DNA of 64,000 bases from Streptomyces varsoviensis (GTDB lineage Bacteria > Actinomycetota > Actinomycetes > Streptomycetales > Streptomycetaceae). Where the stretch lies: assembly GCF_000718635.1 (NCBI RefSeq), contig NZ_JOBF01000023.1:46616-110615 (forward strand). The letters run 5' to 3'. Below, in pieces: positions 50,698 to 58,936 of this stretch. How positions within the stretch are numbered: the first letter of the stretch is position 1; the number at the start of each line of letters is the position of its first letter. Under the pieces are notes generated by a model. The model was not told the origin of the DNA and did not search any database. It saw only the letters and a list, made by a program, of their open reading frames with translations. A program made the position numbers and the translations under genes.

Positions 50698-51477
50698 GTG
50701 GCGTCATCGAAAGCCATGCTCAAGAACCGCACGAGCCTCACGCACAAGGTGCGTTACGCGGTGAGCAACCCGGCCCGTATCGCCCCCTACCTCAAGCGCA
50801 CCGCCCGCGATAGCTGGCTCCGCGTCAAGCACCCCAACCATGTCGACTACTACCGCGCGGTCATGGCCTCCGACACCAGCCGCAACCCCGAGGCCGCCGT
50901 GGGCAGCCAGACCCACGACCGGTGGCTGGCGCTCGGCAAGATGCAGTTCGACTACCTCAGCGAACACGGGCTGGCCCCGGGCCACCGCATGCTCGACATC
51001 GGCTGCGGCAACCTCCGCGCGGGCTGGCGCTTCATCGACTACCTCGACTCCGGCCACTACTACGGCATCGACATCTCCCCCGACATCCTCATATCCGCCA
51101 AGCAGACCCTCACCACCTACGGGCTCCAGGACAAGCTCCCGCACCTGACCATCGCCCAGAACCTGACGCTGGACTTCCTCCCCGACCACCACTTCGACGT
51201 CGTCCACGCGCACAGCGTCTTCTCCCACTCCCCCCTCTCCGTCATCGACGAGTGCTTCGCCCACGTCGGCCGCGTCCTCGCCCCCGGCGGCTTCTTCGAC
51301 TTCACCTTCGACCGCACCGAAGGCACCGAGCACCAGGTCCTGCGCGAGGACTTCTACTACCGCACCGAAACGCTCATCGCCCTGGCCGAGAAGCACGGAC
51401 TCCGCGGCCGCTTCATGGACGACTGGGAGACCCGCAAGCACGGCCAGTCGAAGATCCGCGTCGACCAGCCGACGTGA
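50698..51477 (+). CDS. Class I SAM-dependent methyltransferase
   Basis: A 259-aa methyltransferase. A basic N-terminal helix-rich segment (1-60) precedes the Rossmann fold. SAM motifs are MLDIGCGNLRAG (motif I, about 98-109), YYGIDISPDILISAKQ, and VVHAHSVFSHSPLSVID (motif II/III). GTG 50698 has ACGGAGGT upstream. The substrate is unknown; Asp/Glu residues near ESEL-type positions are absent. It may be co-transcribed with the ABC genes. Confidence 0.9.
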   Translation: MASSKAMLKNRTSLTHKVRYAVSNPARIAPYLKRTARDSWLRVKHPNHVDYYRAVMASDTSRNPEAAVGSQTHDRWLALGKMQFDYLSEHGLAPGHRMLDIGCGNLRAGWRFIDYLDSGHYYGIDISPDILISAKQTLTTYGLQDKLPHLTIAQNLTLDFLPDHHFDVVHAHSVFSHSPLSVIDECFAHVGRVLAPGGFFDFTFDRTEGTEHQVLREDFYYRTETLIALAEKHGLRGRFMDDWETRKHGQSKIRVDQPT

Positions 51478-51563
51478 CGGGCGCGGGGTGACGGGCGCGG
51501 GGTGACGGGCGGCGGCCACCCGGTCCCCGCCCGGCGCCGGCCGGCCTCCTTCCACCCCTGGGC

Positions 51564-52649
51564 TCAGCCCCCGTACAGCTCCCGGTAGGAGGGGAACACC
51601 CCGCCCGGCCCGTCCACGCTCTCCGCCGCGAGCGCGGCCTTCACCACCGAACGCGTCAGGACGTCCGCGCTCGCCCCGAGGATGTCGTTGACCGCGCCCG
51701 CCTCCAGGTGGACGCCGAACGCCGGGTCCGTGCCCTCCGGCAGCAGCGGCCGCTCGCCCGTCGCCAGGGCGAAGACCGTGTCCCCGTCCGACAGCAGATG
51801 TACGGGCCGCACCGAGCGCGCGAGCCCGTCATGGGCCGTGCCCGCGAGCTTCTGGGCCTGGGCACGGGTCAGGACGGCATCGGTGGCCACGACGGCGAGG
51901 GTGGTGTTGAGCGGCGGGTGCACCGACGCCGCCGAGCGCCGCGCCGACTCCTCCTTCGCCTCGGCCAGCGCCCGGTGCGCGGCGGCCAGCCGCTCCTCGG
52001 GCGGGTAGGCGGCATGCCCGTCGTAGAGCTGCGCGTACAACACCCCCGTCAGCGGATCGACCAGCGAACCGGCCGCGTTGACCACCGCCAGCGCCGCCAC
52101 CGTCACCCCCGACGGCAGTATCGCGCTCGCCGACCCGACACCGCCCTTCAGCCCGCCGGCCACCGCGCCCGTGCCCGCGCCGACGCACCCCTGCGCGACC
52201 GGCGCGCCCAGCTCCGTACGGGCCGCCGCCTCGACCGCCGCCCGCCCGAACCCGGCATCCGGCCGGGCCCGCCAGTCGCCGCCGCGCCCCAGGTCGAAGA
52301 GGGCCGCGGCCGGCACGACCGGCACCACCTGCGCCGGGTCCGGGCCGACCCGGAAGCCGCGGCCCTGCTCCTCCAGCCAGGCCGCCACCCCGGACGCGGC
52401 GTCCAGCCCGAAGGCGCTGCCGCCGCTCAGCACCACCGCCTCCACCCGTTGGACGAGGTTGCGCGGATCGAGCGCGTCGGTCTCCCGCGTCCCCGGCCCG
52501 CCGCCGCGTACGTCCACGGCGGCCACCGCCCCGCCCTCGGGGGCGAGCACCACCGTGCTGCCGGTCAGCCAGCCGTCGCCGGTCCGCTGCGTGTGACCGA
52601 CCCGCAGGCCGCGCACATCGGTGAGGGCATCCGTCAGAGCGTCAGTCAT
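51564..52649 (-). CDS. P1/S58-family self-processing peptidase (DmpA-like)
   Basis: A 361-aa N-terminal-nucleophile hydrolase of the DmpA/beta-peptidyl aminopeptidase family. The protein is cleaved internally before the nucleophile, here Thr249 in PPLNTTLAVVATD, giving two chains. Family sequences VGHTQ near residue 17 and EAVVLSGGSAFGLDAASGVAAWL (about 70-92) support it. ATG 52649 is the preferred start. The upstream DNA contains 120-bp repeats and no gene. Confidence 0.88.
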   Translation of the reverse strand: MTDALTDALTDVRGLRVGHTQRTGDGWLTGSTVVLAPEGGAVAAVDVRGGGPGTRETDALDPRNLVQRVEAVVLSGGSAFGLDAASGVAAWLEEQGRGFRVGPDPAQVVPVVPAAALFDLGRGGDWRARPDAGFGRAAVEAAARTELGAPVAQGCVGAGTGAVAGGLKGGVGSASAILPSGVTVAALAVVNAAGSLVDPLTGVLYAQLYDGHAAYPPEERLAAAHRALAEAKEESARRSAASVHPPLNTTLAVVATDAVLTRAQAQKLAGTAHDGLARSVRPVHLLSDGDTVFALATGERPLLPEGTDPAFGVHLEAGAVNDILGASADVLTRSVVKAALAAESVDGPGGVFPSYRELYGG

Positions 52650-52710
52650 GACAGCCATCCGTATCACGCGACCCCATCCCGCCGTAGAGCACGAAGGGCC
52701 AGACTTCCCC

Positions 52711-52948
52711 ACCCGGCCCGCCCCGGACCGCTCTCCATAGCCGTCCCCGGCTCGCACCACCCAACCCATCTTGGGCCGCACGACCCGGCCCATCTCGGAC
52801 CGTGCCACCCGACCGGCCGCGGCTCGCACCACCCGGCCCGCCCCGGACCGCTCTCCGCAGTCGGCCCGGCTCGCGCCACCCAACCCATCTTGGGCCGCAC
52901 GACCGGCCCATCTCGGACCGTGCCACCCGACCGGCCGCGGGCCGTGCT
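52711..52948. repeat. Approximately 120-bp tandem duplication with 15-bp sub-periodicity
   Basis: Two near-identical copies (52711-52830 and 52831-52948) share ACCCGGCCCG and TCTCGGACCGTGCCACC, with short indels, and are followed by more GGGCCGTGCTCCCC units to about 53018. It is non-coding in my reading and lies between the P1 peptidase and LtrA genes. Confidence 0.8.
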
Positions 52949-53018
52949 CCCCAGCCCGTCCCGGGCCGTGCTCCCCGGCCGACCCCGGGCCGTGCTCCCC
53001 GGCCCGCCCCGGACCGTG

Positions 53019-54245
53019 CTACTCGGCCCGCACCGGATCGCGCTCGTTGAGCAGCAGGCCGACTGCCACCGCCAGCGCGGACACCACACCGGCCAGCAGT
53101 ACCGCCGCCGCGCCCGCGAAGGTGCACAGCAGGACCAGCAGCGCCGCCACGGGCAGGACGAGCTGCTGGGCGAGGGTGACCTTGTAGTGGCGGGAGTGCA
53201 GCAGCCAGACCGTGATCATGAAGATCGCGGCGGGCACCGTCACCGCGGCCGACGCGGCGGCCGTCGAGATGTGTGCCTTGCCCACCGCCTCCTCCACCGC
53301 GACCTCGATGCCGGCGCCGATCGCCGCCGCCGACCCGAAGACGAAGAAGTGGCCGTAGCCCCAGGGGAGCGCGTCCCGGTTGGTCCTCAGATGGCTGTGG
53401 ATGGGGACGGCGAAGTAGATCCACCAGGCCGCGAAGACGATGAGCAGCCCACCGCCCGCGATCGGCAGCAGTTCGCCGAGCGCCTTGTGCTCGTCGACCG
53501 CCGACTGCACGGCGACCGTCCCGGCCGAGATCGTCTCGCCGAGGACGATGATGGTGAACAGGCCGTACCGCTCGGCGATGTGGTGCGGGTGCCAGGCCGT
53601 CCGATGCCGCCGCTCGGCGACGACCGGCACCGCCAGCTCCGCCACGACCAGCACCAGGAACAGCCACTTCTTCATGTCGCCGGGGGCGAACAGCAGCCCC
53701 ACCCAGCCGAGCTGGCAGATGGTCAGCCCCGTCGCGTAGAGCCGCGCGGTGCGCTTCGCCTCCCCGGTCTCGGAGTGCGCCGCCCGCAGCCACTGTGAGG
53801 TGAGCGCCAGCCGCATCGCGATATAGCCGATGACGGCGACCATCCAGTTGTTGTCGTCGAAGGCGCGCGGCACCCCGGCGGCATACACCTGCACCCCCGC
53901 CATCTGCACCAGGGTCAGCAGCCGGTACGGGACGTCGTCGCAGTCGTATGCCGAGGCGAACCAGGAAAAATTCATCCAGGCCCACCAAATACCGAAGAAG
54001 ACGAAGAGGTACCCCGCGATCCCCGCCCCCGTGTGCCCCTCGGCGAGGGCGTGCACCAGCCGGGTCCCCGCCTGGGCCACCGCGACCACGAAACAGAGGT
54101 CGAAGAGCAGTTCCAGGTTGGTGGCGGCGCGGTGTTCCTCGTCGCGGCTGCGCGCCGTCATGGTCCGGAGCAGACCGGAGACGCGGCCGACCGGCGACGT
54201 CGGCGGATCGCGCGGTGCGTCGGGCGCGGGGGAGTGTTCGCTCAT
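53019..54245 (-). CDS. Low-temperature-requirement A (LtrA) family membrane protein
   Basis: A 408-aa protein of the LtrA family. It has about twelve hydrophobic helices; characteristic sequences are NLELLFDLCFVVAVAQAGTR, MNFSWFASAYDCDDVPYRL and IIVLGETISAGTVAVQ. LtrA was first linked to low-temperature growth in Listeria; its biochemical activity is unclear. ATG 54245 starts a Glu/His-rich leader. No strong ribosome-binding site is seen. Confidence 0.92.
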   Translation of the reverse strand: MSEHSPAPDAPRDPPTSPVGRVSGLLRTMTARSRDEEHRAATNLELLFDLCFVVAVAQAGTRLVHALAEGHTGAGIAGYLFVFFGIWWAWMNFSWFASAYDCDDVPYRLLTLVQMAGVQVYAAGVPRAFDDNNWMVAVIGYIAMRLALTSQWLRAAHSETGEAKRTARLYATGLTICQLGWVGLLFAPGDMKKWLFLVLVVAELAVPVVAERRHRTAWHPHHIAERYGLFTIIVLGETISAGTVAVQSAVDEHKALGELLPIAGGGLLIVFAAWWIYFAVPIHSHLRTNRDALPWGYGHFFVFGSAAAIGAGIEVAVEEAVGKAHISTAAASAAVTVPAAIFMITVWLLHSRHYKVTLAQQLVLPVAALLVLLCTFAGAAAVLLAGVVSALAVAVGLLLNERDPVRAE

Positions 54246-54340
54246 CGGATACGGGCCTCGTGCGTTGTACGACAGGGACAGGCGGCTCGAACCGCGGAGC
54301 CAGCTTGTCATGCACACCCGCCGAATCCCGTGACCCGGGC

Positions 54341-54445
54341 CCGGCGCCCCGCGGTCCGGCGCCCCACGTTCCGGTGCCCCGGGGGCCGGCGTCCCGCGGC
54401 CCGGCGTCCCGCGTTCCGGTGCCCCGCGTCCCGGTGCCCCGCGGT
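54341..54445. repeat. Seven 15-bp intergenic tandem repeats
   Basis: Units of CCGG(C/T)G(C/T)CCC followed by a five-base variable end occur seven times without change of spacing. The array lies upstream of LtrA and the small protein at 54526. The 15-bp period equals that of repeats inside the Ocin-ThiF gene. Confidence 0.85.
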
Positions 54446-54525
54446 CCGGCTGCGTCGCCCGCGGGGCACCCCTGTGCCGTCGGGCACTCGCCGTCGCACC
54501 CGGAGCCCGGCCGTACCCTGGAGCC

Positions 54526-54711
54526 ATGAGCACCGCCCCCGACTCCGCACCGCGCGACCCCAACCCCGCGCTGGTCTTCGACGACCCGCTGGCGCAGCAG
54601 TCCGCGGACGACACGGACCAGGGATGGGGCGATCGGACGCCGACCGGCGGCGGCGACAGCGCCGCCGACCTGGCCCGCTTCCTCGACGAGAAGCCGCCCC
54701 ACCACCTCTGA
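54526..54711 (+). CDS. Small acidic conserved protein (61 aa)
   Basis: A 61-aa hydrophilic protein, MSTAPDSAPRDPNPALVFDD at its start and ADLARFLDEKPPHHL at its end, with no membrane segment. ATG 54526 follows CTGGAG. From memory, similar short proteins exist beside LtrA/MscL in other streptomycetes; no function is known. Confidence 0.72.
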   Translation: MSTAPDSAPRDPNPALVFDDPLAQQSADDTDQGWGDRTPTGGGDSAADLARFLDEKPPHHL

Positions 54712-54902
54712 CGCAGCCGCCGATGCGGCCGCGGACATCTGCGTGGCGGCCGCCGCCCCCTGCGACGCCTCAGCCCTCCGTACGGCTGCTGGTTCCTGCG
54801 CGACCGTGGCCGCCGGTGCGGTCGGAGCCCCCGGACCAGCGGTGAGCCCTGGTCCCGCCCCCGGGCCTCCGGCCGTCGCCGTCCCCTCGGGCGGCGGCTG
54901 TG

Positions 54903-55412
54903 TCAGTTCTGCGCTGTCTGTGAATTCTGCGATGACTGCGTCTTCTGCTGCGTGATGTGTTCCGCGGCGGAGCCATTGCGCTGCGCGATGAGCGCGTCCC
55001 GGATCTCCGCCAGCAGCTCGATCTCGGTGGGGTCCGGCGGCGTGTCGTCCACCGGCTTCTTGGCGTCCTGCCGCGCCTTCCACTTGTTCATCGGAAGGAT
55101 CATGAGGAAGTAGACGACGGCCGCTGTGATCAGGAAAGTGATCGCGGCGCTGATCACCGAGCCCCACAGGATGTAGACGCCGTCCGTGTACTCGCCGCCC
55201 TTCTTCGTGCAGGTGGTGATGCAGGTCGAGTACTGATCCAGATTCTGCGTTCCGAAAGCGCCGATGATCGGGTTGATAACGCCCTTGACCACGGCATTGA
55301 CGATATTGGTGAAGGCTGCCCCGACCACGACGGCGACCGCGAGTTCGATCACGTTGCCGCGCATCAGGAATTCCTTGAAGCCGCCAAGGACTCCTGTCTT
55401 GTTCTCGCTCAC
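54903..55412 (-). CDS. mscL: Large-conductance mechanosensitive channel MscL
   Basis: A membrane tension-gated channel that releases solutes on osmotic downshock. The 169-aa protein starts (GTG 55412) with the MscL hallmark GGFKEFLMRGNVIELAVAVV and has TM1 GAAFTNIVNAVVKGVINPII. TM2 is AAITFLITAAVVYFLMILPM. The loop contains two Cys (CITTC), and the C-terminal coiled region ends in a Gln/Ser-rich tail. It is a normal length for actinobacteria. Confidence 0.95.
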   Translation of the reverse strand: MSENKTGVLGGFKEFLMRGNVIELAVAVVVGAAFTNIVNAVVKGVINPIIGAFGTQNLDQYSTCITTCTKKGGEYTDGVYILWGSVISAAITFLITAAVVYFLMILPMNKWKARQDAKKPVDDTPPDPTEIELLAEIRDALIAQRNGSAAEHITQQKTQSSQNSQTAQN

Positions 55413-55606
55413 CGAGCAGCCTCTCTTTGCACACGTCATTACTGGAACAATTCGCTCCGCAACATAGGACAGGGTGAGGGAGGGCTGTCCAGTCGGGCAA
55501 CTCGAAGTGGTTACCCGACTGCGCGTACGTACGGACGCGCGCGCCATGGCGGGAGGACGCGGTGCCGTGCGCGGCGGCGATCGCGGGGGCGGGGCTCGTC
55601 ATGACG

Positions 55607-55861
55607 TCACCGCCCCGCCGTGCCGGACGGCACGCAGGAGGCCGCCGTCCCGGCGCCCGGGTCGAGCCCGGCGACCGCCAGCGCGGCGACGGAGACCGCC
55701 ATCGCCAGCCCGAGCGTCACGGCCCGCCCCCGGCGCCGCACAGCCCGCCGCAGCCGGTGGCCGCCGGGCCCCATCCGTACGGGAGGGAAGGCGGGCACCG
55801 CGCACGGCGGGGGAGTGGAAGGGAACGTGAGCGAGGAGGTGAGGGACGAGGTGAACGACAT
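55607..55861 (-). CDS. Possible truncated small membrane protein
   Basis: An 84-aa frame with a basic stretch (HRLRRAVRRRGRA) followed by a hydrophobic helix (VTLGLAMAVSVAALAVAGL) and an early stop. It resembles the start of SAF-domain proteins often encoded here, but no SAF domain follows, so it may be a truncated gene. Codon bias gives only mild support. Confidence 0.4.
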   Translation of the reverse strand: MSFTSSLTSSLTFPSTPPPCAVPAFPPVRMGPGGHRLRRAVRRRGRAVTLGLAMAVSVAALAVAGLDPGAGTAASCVPSGTAGR

Positions 55862-56085
55862 GGCAACCACCGCCTGACCTGGGGAACTGGGCCCGAACAC
55901 GCACCACGATGGCGTGTCCCGCCGCACTCCGCTCGGGGCTGTGGACTACTCACCGGTTGTGGAAAACCTCACCACCCGCGCGGGTGGTCCCATCGGTCCC
56001 ACCCGGGCCCGCCAGCCCCACCGGCCCCACTCGGCTCCGCCTCGCCCTACCCACCCCCATCCCAAGCCGCCCACGCACGTTCACG

Positions 56086-56919
56086 TCACGGCAGTCGAAT
56101 CCCGGGGTCCAGGCCGTCCAGCGCCGTCCCGCACGCGCACGCACGCTCCTCGGTCGCGGGCAGCGCGCTCACCGCGTCGAAGAGCACCTCGCGCAGCCGG
56201 CCCACGTTCTTCCCGAAGACCCGCAGCACCTCCTCGTGAGAGACGCCCTCGCCCTGCTCGGCCCCGGCGTCGAGGTCGGTGACCAGCGTCATCGAGGTGT
56301 AGCAGAGCTCCAGTTCGCGGGCGAGGACGGCCTCGGGGTGCCCGGTCATGCCGACCACCGACCAGCCCTGCCCCGCGTACCAGCGGGACTCGGCGCGGGT
56401 GGAGAAGCGGGGCCCCTCGATCACGCAGAGCGTGCCGCCGTCCACCGGCTCCCAGTCCCGGCCGCGCGCCGCCGCGGCGGCCGCCTGCCGTCCCGCGGGG
56501 CAGTACGGGTCGGCGAAGGCGAGGTGCACGACGTTCGGCGTGCTGCCGTCGGGCAGCGGCTCGCCGTCGTAGAAGGTCTGGACGCGCGACTGCGTACGGT
56601 CCACGAGCTGGTCCGGTATGAGCAGCGTGCCCGGCCCGTACTCCGGCCGCAGTCCGCCCACCGCGCAGGGGCCGAGCACCTGCCGTACGCCGACGGAGCG
56701 CAGGGCCCACAGGTTGGCGCGGTAGTTGATGCGGTGCGGCGGCAAATGGTGCGCGCGTCCGTGCCGCGGCAGGAACGCGACCGTGCGGCCCGCGATGTCG
56801 CCGAGGAAGAGCGAGTCGCTCGGCGGTCCGTAGGGGGTGTCGACCATGATCTCGGTCACGTCGTCCAGGAAGGAGTAGAAGCCCGATCCGCCGATGACCC
56901 CGATTTCTGCGTTCGCCAT
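56086..56919 (-). CDS. mtnP: S-methyl-5'-thioadenosine phosphorylase
   Basis: Phosphorolyses MTA to adenine and methylthioribose-1-phosphate in methionine salvage. The 277-aa protein has GGSGFYSFLDD (phosphate-binding N-terminus), RHGRAHHLPPHRINYRAN, VIEGPRFSTRAESRWY and GMTGHPEAVLARE. ATG 56919 is preferred; an upstream ATG (56940) gives a seven-residue longer version. It is followed by no other salvage gene here. Confidence 0.92.
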   Translation of the reverse strand: MANAEIGVIGGSGFYSFLDDVTEIMVDTPYGPPSDSLFLGDIAGRTVAFLPRHGRAHHLPPHRINYRANLWALRSVGVRQVLGPCAVGGLRPEYGPGTLLIPDQLVDRTQSRVQTFYDGEPLPDGSTPNVVHLAFADPYCPAGRQAAAAAARGRDWEPVDGGTLCVIEGPRFSTRAESRWYAGQGWSVVGMTGHPEAVLARELELCYTSMTLVTDLDAGAEQGEGVSHEEVLRVFGKNVGRLREVLFDAVSALPATEERACACGTALDGLDPGIRLP

Positions 56920-56951
56920 GGCGATCACAGTAGCCCGCACCGGGCACGCCG

Positions 56952-56983
56952 AGGGCCCCGTCGGGGGAAACCGACGGGGCCCT
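56952..56983 (-). terminator. Terminator between fmdB and mtnP
   Basis: AGGGCCCCGTCGG pairs perfectly with CCGACGGGGCCCT around a GGGAAA loop, just past the FmdB stop codon on the minus strand. Confidence 0.8.
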
Positions 56984-57004
56984 GGAGGCGTTCGAACGCG
57001 GGCG

Positions 57005-57376
57005 TCAGGCCGCGGAGCTGTTCGCCGAGCCGCTGGACGACTTCGCGGCGGGCGTGGAGGCCGCCGACGAGGACGAGGACGCCGACGAGGACGAGTCCGA
57101 GGAAGAGGAGGAAGCGGAAGAGCCGCTGTCGCTCTTGCCGGAGGAGTCCGCCGAGCCGGACGACGAACCCGCCTTGGCCGGGGTGCTGCTGGACGACGAG
57201 CCGCGGCTGTCGTTCCGGTAGAAGCCGGAACCCTTGAAGACGATGCCGACCGCCGAGAACACCTTCTTCAGGCGTCCCTCGCAGTTCGGGCACACGGTGA
57301 GGGCGTCATCGGTGAATTTCTGCACCGCCTCAAGGCCCTCGCCGCACTCGGTGCACTGGTACTGATAGGTCGGCAC
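57005..57376 (-). CDS. FmdB-family zinc-ribbon protein with Ser-rich tail
   Basis: A 123-aa protein. The FmdB ribbon uses C8, C11 (CTECGEG), C29 and C32 (CPNCEG), and VFKGSGFY follows at the end of the domain. Residues 58-123 are an extended Ser/Ala/Gly low-complexity tail. FmdB proteins are putative transcription-related regulators. ATG 57376 lies just behind GGAGGAGC. Confidence 0.92.
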   Translation of the reverse strand: MPTYQYQCTECGEGLEAVQKFTDDALTVCPNCEGRLKKVFSAVGIVFKGSGFYRNDSRGSSSSSTPAKAGSSSGSADSSGKSDSGSSASSSSSDSSSSASSSSSAASTPAAKSSSGSANSSAA

Positions 57377-57442
57377 TTGCTCCTCCTGGCACTCTCACTC
57401 GATGAGTGCTAACGACGCTCCATAGTGCAGTATTCCGGCCGT

Positions 57443-58756
57443 TCAGTCCACTGGGACGGCCTCGCGGTGACCGACCCCACGTTCCGGCGCGGCGGCGGAA
57501 CGGGCGTCGGCGTCCCGCGGCGCGAGGTGCCGGCGCAGGGCGAACAACACCAGAACCGCCAGTCCCGTGCCTCCCAGGGGCACCAGGAAACCTGCCTTGG
57601 AGCCGGCCGCGTCCACGAACTGGCCGCCGACCGTCGCCGCCAGCGCCTGCCCCAGCGCGACCGCGCCGGTGAGCCAGGTGAACGCCTCCGTACGGGCGGT
57701 CGACGGCACCAGGGACTCCACCAGGGTGTAGCCGGTGATCAGTGAGGGCGCGATGCACAGCCCGGCCAGCAGCCCGACCGCGCCGAGCAGCGGCGCCGAG
57801 TGCAGCGCCCACAGCGGGGAGGTCGCCAGCACCAGCAGCGGGTAGGCCGTCAGGAGCCGCCGCCGCGGGGTGACCTTCCAGGCGATGGCGCCGCAGGCCA
57901 CGCCCGCGATCATGTTGCCGGCCGCGAACGTCCCGTACAGCAGGCCGTTGATGCCCGGCTGGCCGATCTCCTGCGTGAACGCGGTCAGCGAGACCTGCAT
58001 GCCGCCGAAGACCGACCCGATGCCGAGGAAGGTGATCGCGAGCACCCGGACGCCCGGCACGGAGAGGGCCGAGGCGTGGCGCTCCGCCTCGCCGGGGCCG
58101 CGCCGGTTCGGTGCGGGCTGGGTGCGCCGCTGGAAGGCGAAGAGCAGCCCGCCGAGCAGCGTCAGGGACGCCTCCGCGACGAGCCCGGCCGCCGGGTGCA
58201 GCCCGGTGCACAGCGCCGTCGTCAGCACGGGGCCGATCACGAAGGTGAACTCATCGGTGACCGACTCGAAGGCCGCGGCCGTCGGCATCAGGGGCGAGCC
58301 GTCCAGCTTCGCCGCCCACCGGGCCCGCACCATGGGGCCGATCTGCGGTACGGACGCGCCGGCGGGCACGGCGGCGACGTACAGGGCCCACAGGGGCGCG
58401 TCGAGCAGCGCCAGGGCCGTCAGCAGGGCGATCGCCGCGGCGTGCACGACCACTCCGGGCAGCAGCACCGCCCGCTGCCCGAAGCGGTCCGCGAGCTTGC
58501 CGCTCTGCGGGGCGAACAGCGCCATGGAGACGCCCGCGGTGGCGGACACGGTGCCCGCGAGGAAGTACGAGCCGTTGGTGTGCTCGACCAGCAGCAGGAT
58601 GCCGATGGTGAGCATCGCGAACGGCTGCCGGGCCAGGAACCCGGGCAGCAGGAACGTCCAGGCGCCGCGGGTGCGCAGCAATTGGCCGTATCCGGGACGG
58701 GACGGTGGACCTGCGTCGGGCCGCTGCTCGGAGCGGTCGGTGACCGTGGATGCCAC
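57443..58756 (-). CDS. MFS transporter
   Basis: A 12-helix transporter of 437 aa. N-terminal features are GAWTFLLPGFLARQPFAML and the motif A-like GKLADRFGQRAVLLPG. The central loop is charged (RRTQPAPNRRGPGEAERH). The substrate is not evident; the family includes sugar and drug exporters. ATG 58756 is natural. Its downstream neighbour is FmdB, in the same direction after 66 bp. Confidence 0.9.
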   Translation of the reverse strand: MASTVTDRSEQRPDAGPPSRPGYGQLLRTRGAWTFLLPGFLARQPFAMLTIGILLLVEHTNGSYFLAGTVSATAGVSMALFAPQSGKLADRFGQRAVLLPGVVVHAAAIALLTALALLDAPLWALYVAAVPAGASVPQIGPMVRARWAAKLDGSPLMPTAAAFESVTDEFTFVIGPVLTTALCTGLHPAAGLVAEASLTLLGGLLFAFQRRTQPAPNRRGPGEAERHASALSVPGVRVLAITFLGIGSVFGGMQVSLTAFTQEIGQPGINGLLYGTFAAGNMIAGVACGAIAWKVTPRRRLLTAYPLLVLATSPLWALHSAPLLGAVGLLAGLCIAPSLITGYTLVESLVPSTARTEAFTWLTGAVALGQALAATVGGQFVDAAGSKAGFLVPLGGTGLAVLVLFALRRHLAPRDADARSAAAPERGVGHREAVPVD

Positions 58757-58936
58757 GGTCCGGGCCTTTCTGCCGCCTGGTAGCGCGCCGCCACCGGAGG
58801 GGTGTCCTCCACGGAGCGCGCCGAGAGCTGTCCTCTCGTGCGGGACCGTGGTAGATGCCGATTCGGCCGCCTTGTGGTGCGCGGCCGCGGCCGCCGTGCG
58901 GTCGCGCCAGCCCTGCGTCAGGCAGAGTTGGGTTGG

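Noticed and set aside
55413..55606. Continuation of a SAF-domain protein upstream of MscL
   Set aside because: No SAF motifs in any frame; only a short basic/hydrophobic stretch remains, so it was listed as a low-confidence fragment instead.
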